A model generated the notes under the pieces. That model made no database searches, was not told where the DNA came from, and saw nothing but the letters and a program-made list of their open reading frames with translations. A DNA stretch of 64,000 bases from Mycteria americana (Eukaryota > Chordata > Aves > Ciconiiformes > Ciconiidae): positions 14,738,001 to 14,802,000 of the forward strand of contig NC_134368.1 of NCBI RefSeq assembly GCF_035582795.1. The letters run 5' to 3'. The translations under genes and the position numbers were made by a program. Within the stretch, counting starts at the first letter, position 1. Each line of letters starts with the position of its first letter. This document shows positions 1 to 14,300 of the stretch, in pieces.

Positions 1-1906
1 ATACTTACTTGCCTGCTTTTAGTTGCAATAAAATAGCTTCTGTTAAAGTCAATAGTAAAATACAGTTCACTTCAGTTAGGCAGGATCAAAGCTTGAATGA
101 ATACACAAACAATTTCTTTCTTGCTTGTGGTGCTCTTCATAAAACATGCAATGTTTATCCTTTACACATAAGTACAGCCTCCTGAGAAAGAGCTTTGTTT
201 CAACATCAGGAGCGTGCTACACTATCTCTGGTTGCAAAACCACTTTAATCTGGAGGTGACAAACAGGAGAGATTAATGGCTTCAATTACGACACATGCAG
301 CCAAGTGCCACATTGATTCTTTAACAAAGGCAGAATGGACGTGATTGCCTGGGATTTAAGAAAGAAAATACTGACTTGGTTCATGAGCTTAAAATACATT
401 CTTATTTAGCCTAAAATATTTTTAATATCACCATAGAGATGGGAACACTCTGTACACTGCAGTGCCGTATCAGCAAAACTGCTGAAGTGTATGGTTAAGC
501 ATATAATGAAATTTCATGAACTTCAATAGCGAAAGACACTTAACTAAAAGTATAGATAAACTGAGGGGTTAAGCATATGTTTCAACATTGGAGTAGTTCT
601 TACGTCCTTTGTTTTACAAGGAGACAATTAATACAGAGAGGCCAAGTGACTTCCCCAACATTTCCAAGAAGTCTGGGGAGGAAAAAGAAGCTGAACCCAA
701 TTTTCTTGTGCTTTAGATGCTAGGTTAGACTCAAGAGTAACCTACAGTCACGCTTAAAATGCAGATAGTGTCAGCATTGCTATTTCTTGACGCAAATCCT
801 GGTGGGATGGAAAAAAACCCAGTCTTTGCACCACTAGGGGCTTGTACTAGACATGATTTTAGATAGATATTTTAGATAAGGTCTTTTAGGCTAGTTTTAT
901 CAACAAAAGTGACTGAAACTTTTAACACAAAAATAATTTATAAAAGTTTTAGGCAACACTTTGATACCTCTGTGAATATTTTTCCTTGTCTTTGCGTTGC
1001 TTTTAGAGACTATTTGACCCTTTTCTGCAAAAGAGGAGAGAGGTGGGCTAGGATTCAAAGGAGGGTTGCAGAAATGACGTTGATATATTTTAATTGCTAG
1101 TCAGCCTGCTGTCCTCTCTAATGAAACCTTTTCTTAAGTCAATTAAAATAAAAGGCTTAGAACACGGGAGGATGCAAAGAGGTGATGAGAACTGATGTAC
1201 GGTCATATTAGGTGGAGAGATGTAACATTCATTTTCAAAGTCACAAGGGAGTGCAATGGTGATGGGGCGAAAAAAACTTCTTCTCATCTTTCTGTTACAC
1301 TAGGAGCATAGGAAGTGGTTGATATGAGCGTTGCAAAAAGTGCGGTCTAAGACTTTCTGAAGATCAACTCGTGACATATGAGACCACAACCAAGAAAAGC
1401 TAAGCACCATTCAGACCTCTGTGATGGTGTGACATACCCAGCACTTTTAAAAAAACAGGCCACTTAAATATAGCTGGGAGGCTAAGGAAGGCAAGTTTTA
1501 AAAATCTTAGCCAAAAGCCTTAAAATATCAAAGGGAAATAAGTCTAAATGTTACAAGTGTGAAGTTAGACATATGGTGTGATGGTTTTTGGGTTAGTGTC
1601 AATTATGCAAGTTGATTGGAATTAAGTAGAACTCTATCAATACTAGGAAAGTAGGTGGATGGACCCAATTTAACCAGTTTCTCCCCTCCACAATCTTAAC
1701 TGGATATCTTTGAAATTAGTGTTTTTGCTGGAAAATGGCTGTGGACTAACAAAAGCAAATTTTTCACTGGACTTGTGGGGGCCTATCCTTCCCATACTGT
1801 CTACAGACTGCAACAGAAGCAATGAGAAAAAAAGGCCAAATGCAGAAGATACAAAAACTCTTTGTTAGCTAAATCACCCACAGTAAGAAATCAAAGCTAA
1901 AAAACG

Positions 1907-1935
1907 ACCAACTAACCAACCAACCAAAACCCCCC
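1907..1935. repeat. AACC-type simple repeat
   Basis: Short imperfect run of ACCA/AACC units (ACCAACTAACCAACCAACC) followed by AAAACCCCCC. A simple low-complexity tract with no assigned role. Confidence 0.7.
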
Positions 1936-2254
1936 AAAATCCAACTGTCCATCTGATGACAGAGCTGTTCAGTCCAAGAATCCCTTAAGCCACTGTCTGC
2001 TTTATGAGACTCCAAGGGCAAGAAAGCTTCTGCATTTTGTGTCAAGACTGCAGTGATAGAAGATTCTTACAGTGGATTTAGTTCATCCCCATCAGTTCCT
2101 CCACTGATATTGGTGGGGTTTTTTATAGCGTATGGCTTTGAGGCACTGCATTTTAAAGCTCAATTTCCCTCCTTCCTGAAAATAGAAAAGTAATCCTGCT
2201 GCCTTTGGGAGAAGGAGTTGGCTTGCAGAAGAATTATATTATCATGACATATAT

Positions 2255-2275
2255 AAAAAAAAAAAAAAAAAAAAA
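2255..2275. repeat. Poly(A) tract, 21 A
   Basis: Uninterrupted run of 21 A. No recognisable retroelement or processed transcript lies before it, so I treat it as a mononucleotide repeat. Confidence 0.8.
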
Positions 2276-3352
2276 GGAACTTGCCTGAGAGAGAGCAATG
2301 AACATTTATTTACTGTCTTGTAGAGACAGAATTTCGTGACTGCATGGAAGGTCACCATGACTTATATGCTACTTACGTCTCACTTGAAGGCCCACTGCTG
2401 TGTCTCTTTTGCTTGGATGATTACTCAGAATGAGAATTTCTTGCCTGTTCTGGACCTGAAGCAGTTAAAAGCTGGATAGAGCTACGCATGCCTTTCTGAT
2501 ACAAGATCTTGTGTGCACAGTCAGGCAGTTTGTGTAGTAGTAATGAAGAAAATGCAGACTAGAACTATGCTTGGTGCCTGACATTCTTACAGTACCTCAA
2601 CCTGTATTTTAATGACACTCCAGCAAAAGAAAAGAAAAAAAATTACTTCAGTTCCCCAGTATCTCCCTCCAGATACATGTCCTTCATGTCACAGTCCTGG
2701 TTGTGTAAGCAACTTTCATCCAGCTCTGGATTCAGGAGCAACGTCTTTTCTTGTCTGCTGAAGAACAGTCAAGCAAGCTTTTATATATTATTTTCATGTG
2801 TTATGAACTTGTAGTAGACCGCTAGCAAGCAAGTCTAGTTGAATGAAAGTTAGTGACTTCTTAAAAAGAACAAGTACAGGAAAATAAAAAGCAAATTGAA
2901 GGAGAATGTAACCTCTGTGCTTAACATTCCATAAACTGGCTTACTAGTTTTGAATTAGCTTATCTTAAACATTGTGGAAATGTGTATAATCTGCAAATCT
3001 GGTTAAGAACTAGAGCTTCTACAAGATGCTAATAAATTGGTCAACCATACTGTAAAATGTACATTAGTATTTGGACTTATGAAGTAGTTTAATTGTGTGA
3101 AAATAGAAAATAAACAGCAACCTTAAATACTGTTGTCTTAATATATTGTATCATGTCTCTAGTTTAGCATTTAAAGATAAATGTATTTTGAAAAGGAGAT
3201 GAAATGGGATAAATGTAACATCATGAGTAGAGTATATATGAATTTCATAGACCATTAATCTTCAATCTTTAAAGTTTCCTATTCAAGGCTATAAATACAT
3301 TAATTCAGCTATCAGCTCTTCTCTGCTATCTTGATTATACAGGTCGCACAGA

Positions 3353-3368
3353 GGTTGCTATAGTAACC
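3353..3368. promoter_or_regulatory. X-box-like near-palindrome (RFX-type site)
   Basis: GGTTGCTATAGTAACC is a near-perfect inverted repeat that follows the RFX X-box pattern GTTGCYATRGYAAC. RFX factors bind such sites, often at cilium-related or neuronal genes (established). Function here is inference. The site is about 26 kb upstream of exon 1a. Confidence 0.4.
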
Positions 3369-6300
3369 TTGCATTATCAATGTAAAGACAGTGAAGGATC
3401 TGGCTATCTAGATAAATTAAATAATCGAGGGGTGCTTGCAACCAGCACCCTGATTAATGTAATGGCTAGGTCCATTGAATGAGCACTTACTCACGCGTGG
3501 ATTAGGCCCTTGACTTGCGGACTATGAGAAAGGCTGGCACTTGAAGCCAATTTCGTGTGGAACGGGTTAGTAATTACAGAGGTGCTAGTCACTGGGAAAG
3601 CCCGTGCATTATGGTATATGATCTTCGATTGTTGCAGCCTGCAATCACACTGTCAAAAGACAATCCAGTATGGATCCCATGTGTCAGCTTGCCCTCGGGG
3701 AAGCAGATATAGTTTGGATATTTTGAAACCCAAGAAAAGGTGGTTTCGTGAAGCTGAGGTAAGTCCATGTTGTTGAATACAGTTGTTGAAGCACACCGCC
3801 CAGTGCTAGTGGGGACCAAGCACTTCATCTTACGGGAGAAAAGACGAGATTACACAGTGGTTAGGTAACAGGCGTCATTAAATGCTAGTGCCAGTCTGTC
3901 ATGGGGACCTGTCCTGATGATAGAGGAATGAGAAGTTGTAAGTGGGAATAAGCAGCAGATTTCTGAATGAGATTTGCCTGTGAGTTGAATGTTTCTGACA
4001 GTTACTCCAGGGGCTTGAGCCCCAGCTGAAGCTTTGCAGTATTTGGGTACACAGGGGACCCATGTGAACTCTATAGGGGGAAAAGATCTTGACCTGTGTA
4101 GTTTTTTCTATAGTGAGGAAGCTTATTGTGGGAGTTGCTTTCTTTTACCAAGGCTCCGAATTCTCAGAAACTTGTAGGAAGTTTGAGGCTTTTTCCCTAA
4201 GTTGGTTTTAGTTAAATATGACCACTGGGTTCAAAAGTAATGCAGGGATGCAGGTACAGAGAGGCACAGTAGTGATGAATGCTCTGTTTCCATTGGAAAC
4301 CAAGCCTAAAAATACTGTAGCCACAGCTCAGCTATGCTACCAATTGAAGTTGCTGGCTAAGCCTGTGAAATAACACTCGAGCCTAAACCAGTGAAATAAA
4401 AGAAAGAGTTAAAGTTGTAGTCTCTCGTGAGCTTCGTTCAGCCTTCAGTCCTACAAAGGAAACCTCTCTTTGCTTTAGAAGGGTCCCAGCTCTTTTCCTT
4501 TTTGTCTGGCCCTGAAAAGCCAGATCAGTTTTGTGACTTGCTTTGTTGAGACTGTCAGCCCGCTCCCTGCGAGAGGCTGCTGCTGTCCTGGCAGTTTTCT
4601 GCAGGGGGGGAAAGGGAAAGAAAGATTCTGCATGAGCAATTCCATTCTTATTGCTTTCCTTCTCTTCATCCCAGCACAAAGGTGGTTTTGTTTGTGCTCA
4701 AGAGCCAACTAAAAAGTTTGGCTGTGAAATGAGCTCTCCTCGGGAGAAGAAGGAAGGGGTAGAAGATGTGGCGTGCGGCTGCCAGACGCAAACTTCTACC
4801 CGCTCTCTCCTCTGGGTCACAGGCTAGAGATGGCTTTTGCATTAGCTGGTCGTTGTGTTGTTTCACACAGCTGCAGAGCGGCTAATGAGACAGCAGTTGC
4901 TGGTTTTGAATCCTTGACAGAAACAATTTAGTAAATTAGAATATTCTAGTCTAATTTTGTGATGTAATTAGATAGGAGAGAACTTAAAAGGAAAGATGCT
5001 TCCCCCTCGTTGGTGGGACACAGGGAATGGTTGGATATTTGTGGTTTGCTCACATTGGCACTTGTTTCAATTCAGAATCTTTGGTGCTGTCAGAAAGGTG
5101 GGAGAGAGGTAGAGCAGTTAACCCTTGCAGCTAACACCCACCTTGGCATCTCAGGATGGTCATTACTTGAGCAGACTGAATAACATTGGACTCTTTGAAA
5201 TAAAAATTCTCCCAATAGTTCCCACTGGTGTGTAGTCTCTGCTGATAAAATAGGTTCTGCCCCTGAAAAGCTCCTGTTCATATTGCTTGTTCCTTTGTGT
5301 AACCAAGGATTCGCAGGATCGGAGAAGTATCCACATCATTTTTCTTCCTGTCAGAGATGAGGCAGATATATTGAATATAGGGGAGTCTCTTGTGTGTATT
5401 AGTCTTATGAAAAGATAGCCACAGGCAAAGCACTGCTGAGCTCATTTCAAGGTTTAGACTACAGTGATAAGAGGATAGGCATGGCCCATATACCCAGGGC
5501 AGTCGGGCACCAAAATCAGACGGGTAACTGATCTGTGCTTAAATCCCTTGGGCAATGATGGAGGAAGTTGAGAGGAATGTGTGTATTTCCTTTTGCTTCC
5601 GCAAAAGACAGTGGTTTACGTATTTTGAAGCAAAGAAAGAAAATGTAATGCCTCCGTAAGAAATGTTAATGAAGGGAGTGTACCTGGAAGTTGTCTGGTG
5701 TCATTCTTTATGAGCTTGGTGCCCTTTCTCAGGCTCAAGGCTATGGCATTTGCAGGATAATCAGGCACATAATCCTCAGCAGCTTTGTATGTTCAAGCAA
5801 AGGTATGGGATACAGAATGTCTGACAATTAGCCATGGCAATCTCCTTCCAGCTTTTTTGGCTAACAATGACTTGGAGAACTGACCTATGTCTCTGGCGTC
5901 TGGTACCGCAAGTTAAATGCTGGCTTGGGGTTTGAATGGAGAGAAAGCACGGTCGTTCTCTTCCTCATAGCAGCCTGCGCACAGACGTGAGCTGTGGAAT
6001 AGGCTACGGTCTGTGGAGCTGCTCTCCATCGGAGGACCATGCCAGTTGAACTGGTTCATCCCAGTGCTGTTGAACCTTCGGAAGACATCACATGAAAATC
6101 TATTTGTAATGGAGTGGGGAAGGGTGGAAAGAAATAAGGGTGAATGAACCATTTTATTTAAAAATTAGTTCATGCTTTCAATGCAGGTCTATTTTTCCCT
6201 GTGAGCTTGCCAACGTCCCTTAATTCATATCACTCAGAATAAAATTACTTCTGGGTGTAAGGAAGATTTGAATTGTCTTTTCTGTATCACTAAATAACGA

Positions 6301-9300
6301 TTACCTGGGGAGATACAAAATGTAAATTGGAAATGAATGGGGTATAGCTAGTAATACGTTACATGTATTATGTCCAACATGAGGCCTTCAGTCAAAAGAG
6401 CAGGTCATCTGTTATCGTTAAAGAGCACTGCAGCAGGTACTTATATTTTAGTTTTTCTTCTTTTTTGAGTTGAATTTTTTCCTCATAAACAGTGCAACAC
6501 TTTTCTGAGGAGACATGTGCCATGACTTCTTCTTAGCCTTCCTAAACTGTATTATTTTGTTATATAATTTACGAGACGGAGGAAGCAGGGGATCTGTACT
6601 TTGCTGAATGACTGACCGTCACTAGTTTTCTGGAAATGTGTGATTTTTCCCTTTACTTTCTTTCCTGAAAAATCTCTCTTTGTACAACTGCTGTGTGAAC
6701 AACTCAGACCATGAAAACATTAAGCCTCCTTTCCAATAATCTATGTTCCTGTGTTGGAATTGAATTTTTTCTTTTCTTTCAGATACATAATTACAACATA
6801 CCTTACATTATGCTGAGTCATACAGCAGTGTAGAAGAGGTACTAATTAGTCCCATCAAGCATCCCTTGTGTTTTGCTGAATAACAGAGGGCATGTTTCTT
6901 AAACTCCAGACCTCATTTTTCACGTTTAGAAAATAGGTCTGGAATTATTGATGGTAACAGTGTATAATGTAGCAAATCCTAGTTAGTTGGGGCAAGATTG
7001 TGCTGGAAAAATGTGCTGGAGGGACAGGAGTATGGCCTGCCTCAAATTCCTCTCGAAATATTCCCAATGATAACAAGCAAACTGGAAGCAGATGGAGACT
7101 TGTCTCTTGTCTCCTGTTTGCTGAAGTGGGACTGGTTGTAGCTGGTCTCATACAGACCTCTGGGTTTGTCTTCCCACGGAGCAAGAGGGCATATCTGAAG
7201 CTTTGTGTCTCGTGGGGCTAGAACAGTTCTGCACTGGTGAAGACTGGGCTTCGTACCATGAACCATCCACCAGTGAAGTGCATAAGCAACAGTGGAATTG
7301 CTATTTAATTGAACTCTGCTTTTCCAGTTGTTAATTATACTCCTTCTATGGTTTTTCATGTTTAAGCTTTCATTACACCTAACAAAATGTTTGTTGTTAC
7401 CTGATGTATTTTGGATAATTCATGGTATTAGTATGCAATTTGGGACCATCATATATTCTCTCCGGAGAAAAACGAAGGTTGCTTCCCTGATTTTTGTGTC
7501 TTTGAAGGTGAATAGAAGGCAGGGTTTGGCTCCCATAGTCTTTTATCAGACAGTTAATTTTGAATCAGCCAAACAAATTAAAGAAGGCATAATGAGGGTA
7601 TAGTAGTCACAATATGTTGAAATATTTTAATGAAATAACTTGCTAAGATAAAAGTAACCTGAGTAAATCGGCCCAGGACCTCTGTAAACAAGCGTCTTGT
7701 ACTTTCAGTTAATTGTTTCCACAGATGTAGTCATTGACAACATTGTGTTTATCCTACAGCAGCATTACTGCAGCTCTCAATTTCATTTGATTTTGTTTCC
7801 TTTTATTAATGGATGGGTTAACCAAACCTAAAAATAAAAATCTACTTTTTCAATTATGACAGGGATTTTCTTACATGAGTTTTGCGAGTTGCCCTGGAAA
7901 CAAGAAAACACTGAAGTAAGGTCAGAAAAATGGTGTTATGCCAACCATTGTTTCTAGTCTTTTGGTCCCAGCTTAATACTAGATAAGTGATATGGCTGAG
8001 GAGTCCAGCTGTTAGCTGATACTGGCAGGTAACTTCTGAACAAAGGTGTGGTATGTTTGTTTTGATTAGAAGAAAGACAACGGGAATACTCTGCAGCGAA
8101 GAGCCATTGTGTCAGAAAAACATGAAAAGAATGTGGTTTTCTCCCCCATCTCCCCCCTGTGCTCTGGAGCCGCTTCACTCTGCCACCGTGCTTTGTCGCA
8201 GCCTGAGGATTGCATTGACTCCATCTTTACAGAGTCTGCATCAGCCAAGATCTTTCAGAATGCAAGGCTGAAATCTTTCTGGCTGTCTTGGCAGATAGCT
8301 ATGGAATATTTTCTCATTTTCCAAACAATGAAAATGCTGGTCATCTGAACATGAAGCAGACCAGTTTAATGTTAAAACAAAGGTCATTCCTAAAGGTTAA
8401 CTGCTTTATAAATAGCCAGATTGTTCCCTCCTCTCACTACAAGTTTGCAATCTGCTTAATATATGCGCAGTCAGGGAAAAGCTGTAAATATAATGCTAAA
8501 AGCAGACGCTTGGAACTATTGCTCTTGCTTGTCTTCAGCTTATGCAACTGTTTGCAGTAGCTTATTGCCAACAGAACTGTTGTGTCCGAGTACTTTGGGC
8601 TTAATCTTGTAAGTCTCCCCAATACACTGTTCCCTTTCCAACACTCTTGAACAGATCTGTGTGAGGAGGGTTTGCAAGACTAAGTCGTTAACTGAAAGCC
8701 ACAAATACATCACCACCTGCTTAAGCCATCAGTCTAGAACTGAGCTAGCTCATGAAGTTATGCCAGCTGAAGTCCTGGCTAAAAAACCCTAGTAACCAAA
8801 CATTTTGACCATGAGTAGCCCACCCCTCAAATCTCATCCAGACAGATCGTTTCACCTGCTTCTCCTGTGGCAAATGATTGAAGTTGCCTCTTCCAGAGGT
8901 TTTCCCATGAGTCTTGCTGATCTTTCAACTGCAGCTTTGTGTCTGTTGACAGCTGTTCTTCTCTCATCCACCTATTCAAAGCAGAGCCTAAAAAATGCAG
9001 AGGTTATCTGCATCCATAGCCTTCTCTCTGCAGACAGACCCAGAGGATCTCTGACAGTGAATAGCATTCTTGCTCCACAGGCATGTAAGTCCACTGAAGG
9101 TGATGAGGTGATCCAGGAAATTGCTGCCCTCGTAAATTCCTGCGACTGTGTGCTCGAGGCATAATGTCATCTCTGATACCTGTCTGCCACTGGTGATCTC
9201 CAAGAACTCCTTATAAAATTATAGTCTAATGCATTAACAAGGTGTAGGAGGGAAGGACGTATTTTATGTAAATTAGTCAGGAAGTCTTTGAAACTAATTG

Positions 9301-10538
9301 CTTAAAGTGGGTGGGGAAAGCTGATGGAGTGTGATAGACATACAGAATCTTTTTTCTTGCTTTCAGAATAGATAGCGTTGATTAACTGGGCTTAGTATAG
9401 CACTGCATATATTAACTGAGCATAAAATTGCTCAGTGGATGAGCCTGCTCTGTGGATGAACTTAACAGGCCATGCTCTGGATATTATTACAGATGTGAAT
9501 TTAGGAAGTTTTAGAGCTATACTTCTGCAGATAAAACCATTGGTTTTGACGAACATGGTATTGAATTATTGTCCTGGTCTAGTGTCAATATTTTAATTTG
9601 TGGTAAAAATGGAATCAAATGCAAAAAAGAGGTGAAGCCATACCTACAGAATGGACCATTTATTCTGAAAAATCTCAAACTCAGGAGTAATGCTAAGGAA
9701 ATCCTACTTCACATATGCTACTCAGTGTAGGTACCCCTGAGAGATGTCAAAGGCTTGTCTGTCAATCAGCCTGCTAGTTTACATGCCAAGTCCTGTTTGG
9801 TCTTTCTGGTTTGTGCTTGTTGGTCATGCTGGCTCGTGGGCTAGAACAGCCTCCGATCTTTCTTTGATGCTGTTCTGGACACGGTCTACCATTCTGCAGC
9901 CATGGGATGCACGCCTTGTTCCTAGTGCATCACCTGGCATTTAACCATATTAGAATATTTATAGAAAATCAGTGAATTCATTTCCATGCTAGCTGGCAGC
10001 TGGACTTAACAAGTTAGAGTTACCTTCTTGGTCTAGAACTGGGATATGCATAGATGTCTACATGTATTTGATATCTGAATAAAGCACATTATGGTGCCTA
10101 TTGTAGTAGGTCAAATCTGTTGCTCTCAAGTATGAGTGCCTGTCATGGATCTATGCATACTTCATTTCAGAATGAGAGCTGGTCACCGGCTGTTGACTTG
10201 AGTCCCCTTCACAATATCTTGAGCTAGTTTTAATGGAGAGATTTTTACAACAGCCAAGTCTGGATAGAGTCTCCTCCGTACTGTGTCCTGTGGACATGTG
10301 TGAAGTCCCTGACCATTGCCATGACCATTTCACAGGGGTGACTGGTGGATGTGTGACAAAATGGAAAAGGTCAAGGGAAAAGGTAGAGCAAGAAGCAGCA
10401 GTAAGAAAATGTGATGGAGTGAACTCACAAGTTAACTACTGAACTTAAAACAGTGTATTAAAATGTAACTAACATGAATTAACTCAAAATCTTTTCTTTC
10501 CAGAAACAAAAATGCACTTGAATGGATGGGGACAAGTG

Positions 10539-10553
10539 AAAAAAAAAAAAAAA
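10539..10553. repeat. Poly(A) tract, 15 A
   Basis: Mononucleotide run of 15 A following GGACAAGTG. No associated element recognised. Confidence 0.7.
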
Positions 10554-11270
10554 GCCTCATGAAAATGATCTAGTGTGTCTGATTGTAAGCACCAGGCTGA
10601 GAACATGTAACAACTACAGGCCTTTGGAAAATTAAAGGCTGAGATTTCAGTGGGTTTCCTTTAATACAAAAAAAAGATGGATATGAGCCTTTGATGAACA
10701 GCACACAAGGTTATGTAGCAGTCACAGCATACCCTGTCTTACTTATTTGGGACAGAGAGCCAGATGCATCACTGTTACATAAGCCTGCTGACCTGCATAT
10801 AGAGCTTTGTGGTAATAGGAGTTTGAGAAAAATAAATCCTGTTCAGCTTAGCCAACATGAAGATACGAATTAGTGTATTTTTAAGTTTTGTTGCTTTCTG
10901 CTTGCTTTCTCTGGAGTTGTATGGCTATACAGGTATTGTTGTATGGCTAAAGGGGAAAACCCCACAAATCATGTTATTCCCTAAAGGGCTTGCTTTTGAA
11001 AAGAAAATAGGGAGGGCATGAGCACCTGGGATAAAGGGGAAGACTGAGGAGGCGATGAATGTGGTGAAAGTGCAGTCTGCTGAGTAATGGTACAATCTGT
11101 ATGTTTAGGGAACAGGACCACAAGATGTGTTGTACACCAGCCATAACAGCCTGTTATTTAAGTGGTGCAGCATGGAATAAGATCATGCCATTTTGCAGAG
11201 GATTTTGATAGATTTGTTTAATTTCATTTTATTCTGATTGAACTGGAGTATTTTTTCAATTCTTAGTGAA

Positions 11271-11345
11271 TAGAACAGAATATTTTGAGTTGGAAGGGAC
11301 CTACAATGATACTCTAGTCCAAAGTTAATGACACCTGGAACTGGA
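11271..11345 (-). mobile_element. CR1-like LINE 3' end fragment, antisense
   Basis: TAGAACAGAATATTTTGAGT followed by TGGAAGGGACCTACAATGAT and ACTCTAGTCCAA is the reverse complement of the typical CR1 3' tail, in which a GGACTAGA-type block and TCCCTTCCAA lead to the ATTCT repeat end. The match fades after about 11345. The next 500 bp (to about 11850) may belong to the same or another old element, but I cannot name it. The copy is short, diverged and without coding capacity. Confidence 0.6.
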
Positions 11346-14300
11346 GGCGTCAGAAGCTCTGGGGTCCTCAGCTCAAGGCAGTCTGTCTGGATCCTCTGGC
11401 TGCCTGGGAAGCCAAGAAGCTGCACATTTCCAGAACTTCCAGACTCTTGCTTCTTGTCTTTCTGCCTGGTGGGCTAACAGAGAGCTGGCAGCCTTGGAGT
11501 TTATGAGCAGGGATACTCTGCTCTGAGTTTCTTGGCATCCTGCCTAATGAGATCTGTAGAGGAGCCAGCAGCTTAGGAGCTCTGCAATCTCTGAGACAAT
11601 CCTGGAGCAATAACTTCTTTCAAACTCCCACTCTCTGTCAACCTGCCAGGAGTACTGTTGAAGAACAGGGAAGGGGACCTGGCAGGAAATCAGGCATGAT
11701 TCCTGCAGCCTCATCAAAATCAATGTTCCATGCAAAATGTTTCTGACCACTTTTAGTAATCCCATGCAGAAACCCTAACAGGTCAGCACCTGATCTGGGA
11801 GGTCCTGCATCCTCTTGCTTTAGATATAATGGGTGCAAAGCTCAATGAGGCAGAAGAGAGGACAAAGAGATATTTACACCGTCCTAGTATCTCTGTAGTT
11901 GGGATGCAGGTCAGGGATGTAGTTGGGATGCAGCTCTTCACGTAGCACTAGGCTGCCTGTAATCAGATGGCCTGCAAATCCCAGTTGTCCTAATGGTATT
12001 GGAGGACATGATTATTCTAGGAAGGCTCTTGACTGGCATAGCGGCTAATATGATGGTACTGGAAAGGCAGATAAAGTACACGTTGGCACCCCGCGCTTTT
12101 TCCCATGCTTGCTTTATGACTGACCTTGAGGCCTGTGTCTGAGTAGAGATATTGGTCCAAACAGTGTGGACAGGAGAATCGTCTGGGCACACGTGTGTCC
12201 CAAGCATGTACTTAAAATTCAATACAGATATTTCCTATGTAAGTTATAGCAACCTAAAGGTTACTGTAATTTATACTTGTAATCTACAGCTACAGAGTGA
12301 CATTTCAGCAGCTGGGGGTCCCTGGAAGGTGAGTTTGCTCTCGCTTTTTCTAGCCATAGAGCAGGAGGATGATAATACAACAGGCCTTGTGGCTCACTGT
12401 CATGACTATGGCCCCTGCAGGGTGAATTAGGACTAATGATGGAATGCAAAACTGCCCAAATGACAGAAAGAATCTGGGCCACTGTGTTCATCTTGTCTGA
12501 TTTTCAAATTTTTCAGTGCTCAGGGAGACAGGATTATAACAAAGTTGGACTTCCTGCTATGTAGGTCATATGCTGTATGCCGAATCCTCCACCAAGGGGT
12601 AAAGCTGGACCAGGGAAATTTGCTTTGCCCCTGTACATATTGATGGGAATAGCAAATGTTTTTCTTTTAATGATAATTTTCAAGTAGTTAGATTTGGGAT
12701 TTTTTGCTGTTGGTGGTGCATTAAAATACGTTGCAGTAACGTTGCAGTTATTAAACTCTGCAGTCTTTAGATTGCTGCCTCTGAGCAAAATTCAATGTTG
12801 ATTTGGAGGCTTTCCGGGTGATGAGTGGACTGTCTGGCTGTGCCGTGGGGTGTTCAAGGGTACCACCCCTCTAGTGCTCCTGCGACCACGGCTGTGCAGC
12901 CGCTGCCTCTGGCAGGCAGGGCTGTGCAGGCGGACATGCAAGTCTGCTGTAGGTTGATCTGGGAACAGGGTGAAGAAGTAGCCACAGAAAGCTTATGATT
13001 TGCTCGCAGACTTGTAATGATACTGCTTTGATTACTACTTAAAAAAAAAAAAAAATCCAACCTACTCTAGCAGTTATTGTGGCTTGTAACAGGCCTTTGT
13101 AAGGTGAGGCAAGTAAAACAAATCAAAACAGAAAAGCTCAAATATTTGTGTGCTCCTGTCTTCCTAAGCTTTTGCTGTGGGGTGCAGAGCATCTAGAAAT
13201 CTTCTGCTTCAGATACTACTTAATCTGTTCTGGATGCGCATACATCATTTTTCCCTGCATGGTTGGAGGGGTAGTGGGAGACAAAAATGCTTTGCTGAAA
13301 TGTGAATTCACTTGCGCATTTTTCTTAGGCTGACAGCAGCAAGACAAACCTGCTGATCAGTTACTTGTATGGCTGTGCATTTTAGGGGAAGATATTTCTT
13401 TGTTACTACTGCAGCTCTGTTGCAGCAATTAAAAAAATGTGCCTAAGGAGGAGGCAATAACTCTGAAAGTGTCTTTGGTGACTAAACATTATACTCTAAA
13501 TATGCAGTGTTGCTGCTGATTTTCCCAGTCTCCTGTGAGTCATAAAATCGTCTCGTATTGAGTGAGCCATTCTTAATGACCTTGACTTTAAAAAAAAAAT
13601 GCCTGTGACTCCCCCTAAATCAAATAATGTAAATTAATGGTTTTCTGTAGGACATTTGTAGTGCTTTTCAGATCATTACAATTCCTGAAGGACAATGGGC
13701 AGGTCCGCATTTGCAGGCATCACTGCTGTCCCCAGGACAAAGCTCCTCTGGCCCAAAGGTTGCTGTGGCTTAGATGAATGCAACCCTTGGTCTTCTGGGC
13801 AGCCTTTACCTATGCAAATGCGAATAGGACTGGCTGGGAAGATCATCTGGTAAAGAGATAGCATGCTCCAGAGGCTGAAGGGCTCAATGGCCTCTACTTC
13901 CAAGGATCTTACGTTGTCCCACTCACAATTTGTGCTCATCAGTCTGGCAGATCTTTCAGATTTTCATGGTTTTACTTACTTCCTTGGCTTCCCCAGCATC
14001 CCCCACAGACCAGGGTGCTGCTCTGAGGCACAGGCAGCCTCATAGTCTGTTGATCCAGTTTGCAATGCCTTGCTGCAAGGAGGTTGAATCAAACTCAGCA
14101 AATGAAGCATGTTTTTACAAGATTCATGGCTGTTATCTATTGCAAATATATCTGTTCCAGTGGTGTTCTACGACTGGTCTGTGAAACTGATATTACACAT
14201 TACCAACAGAACCTTATAATTAAGATTCTGATATTAAGGATACCTCTCTGAGAAACTGTAAGGGAAAGGAGTGGCCCACCAGCCCAAAAGATTGGGAAAT

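Larger units (their letters stand above)
1..11270. other. Gene-free upstream region, left part
   Basis: AT-rich DNA with only short open frames of ordinary length for random sequence, none of which I recognise. It holds simple A-rich and AACC repeats and an X-box-like site, annotated separately. Some patches (about 3290-3480, 4790-4980 and 7600-7900) are rich in motifs such as ATTA, TAAT and ATTGTT, and look like possible conserved enhancers. That is an impression from the sequence only. In human the gene upstream of CRMP1 is C4orf50, and I could not identify any exon of it here. Confidence 0.5.
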
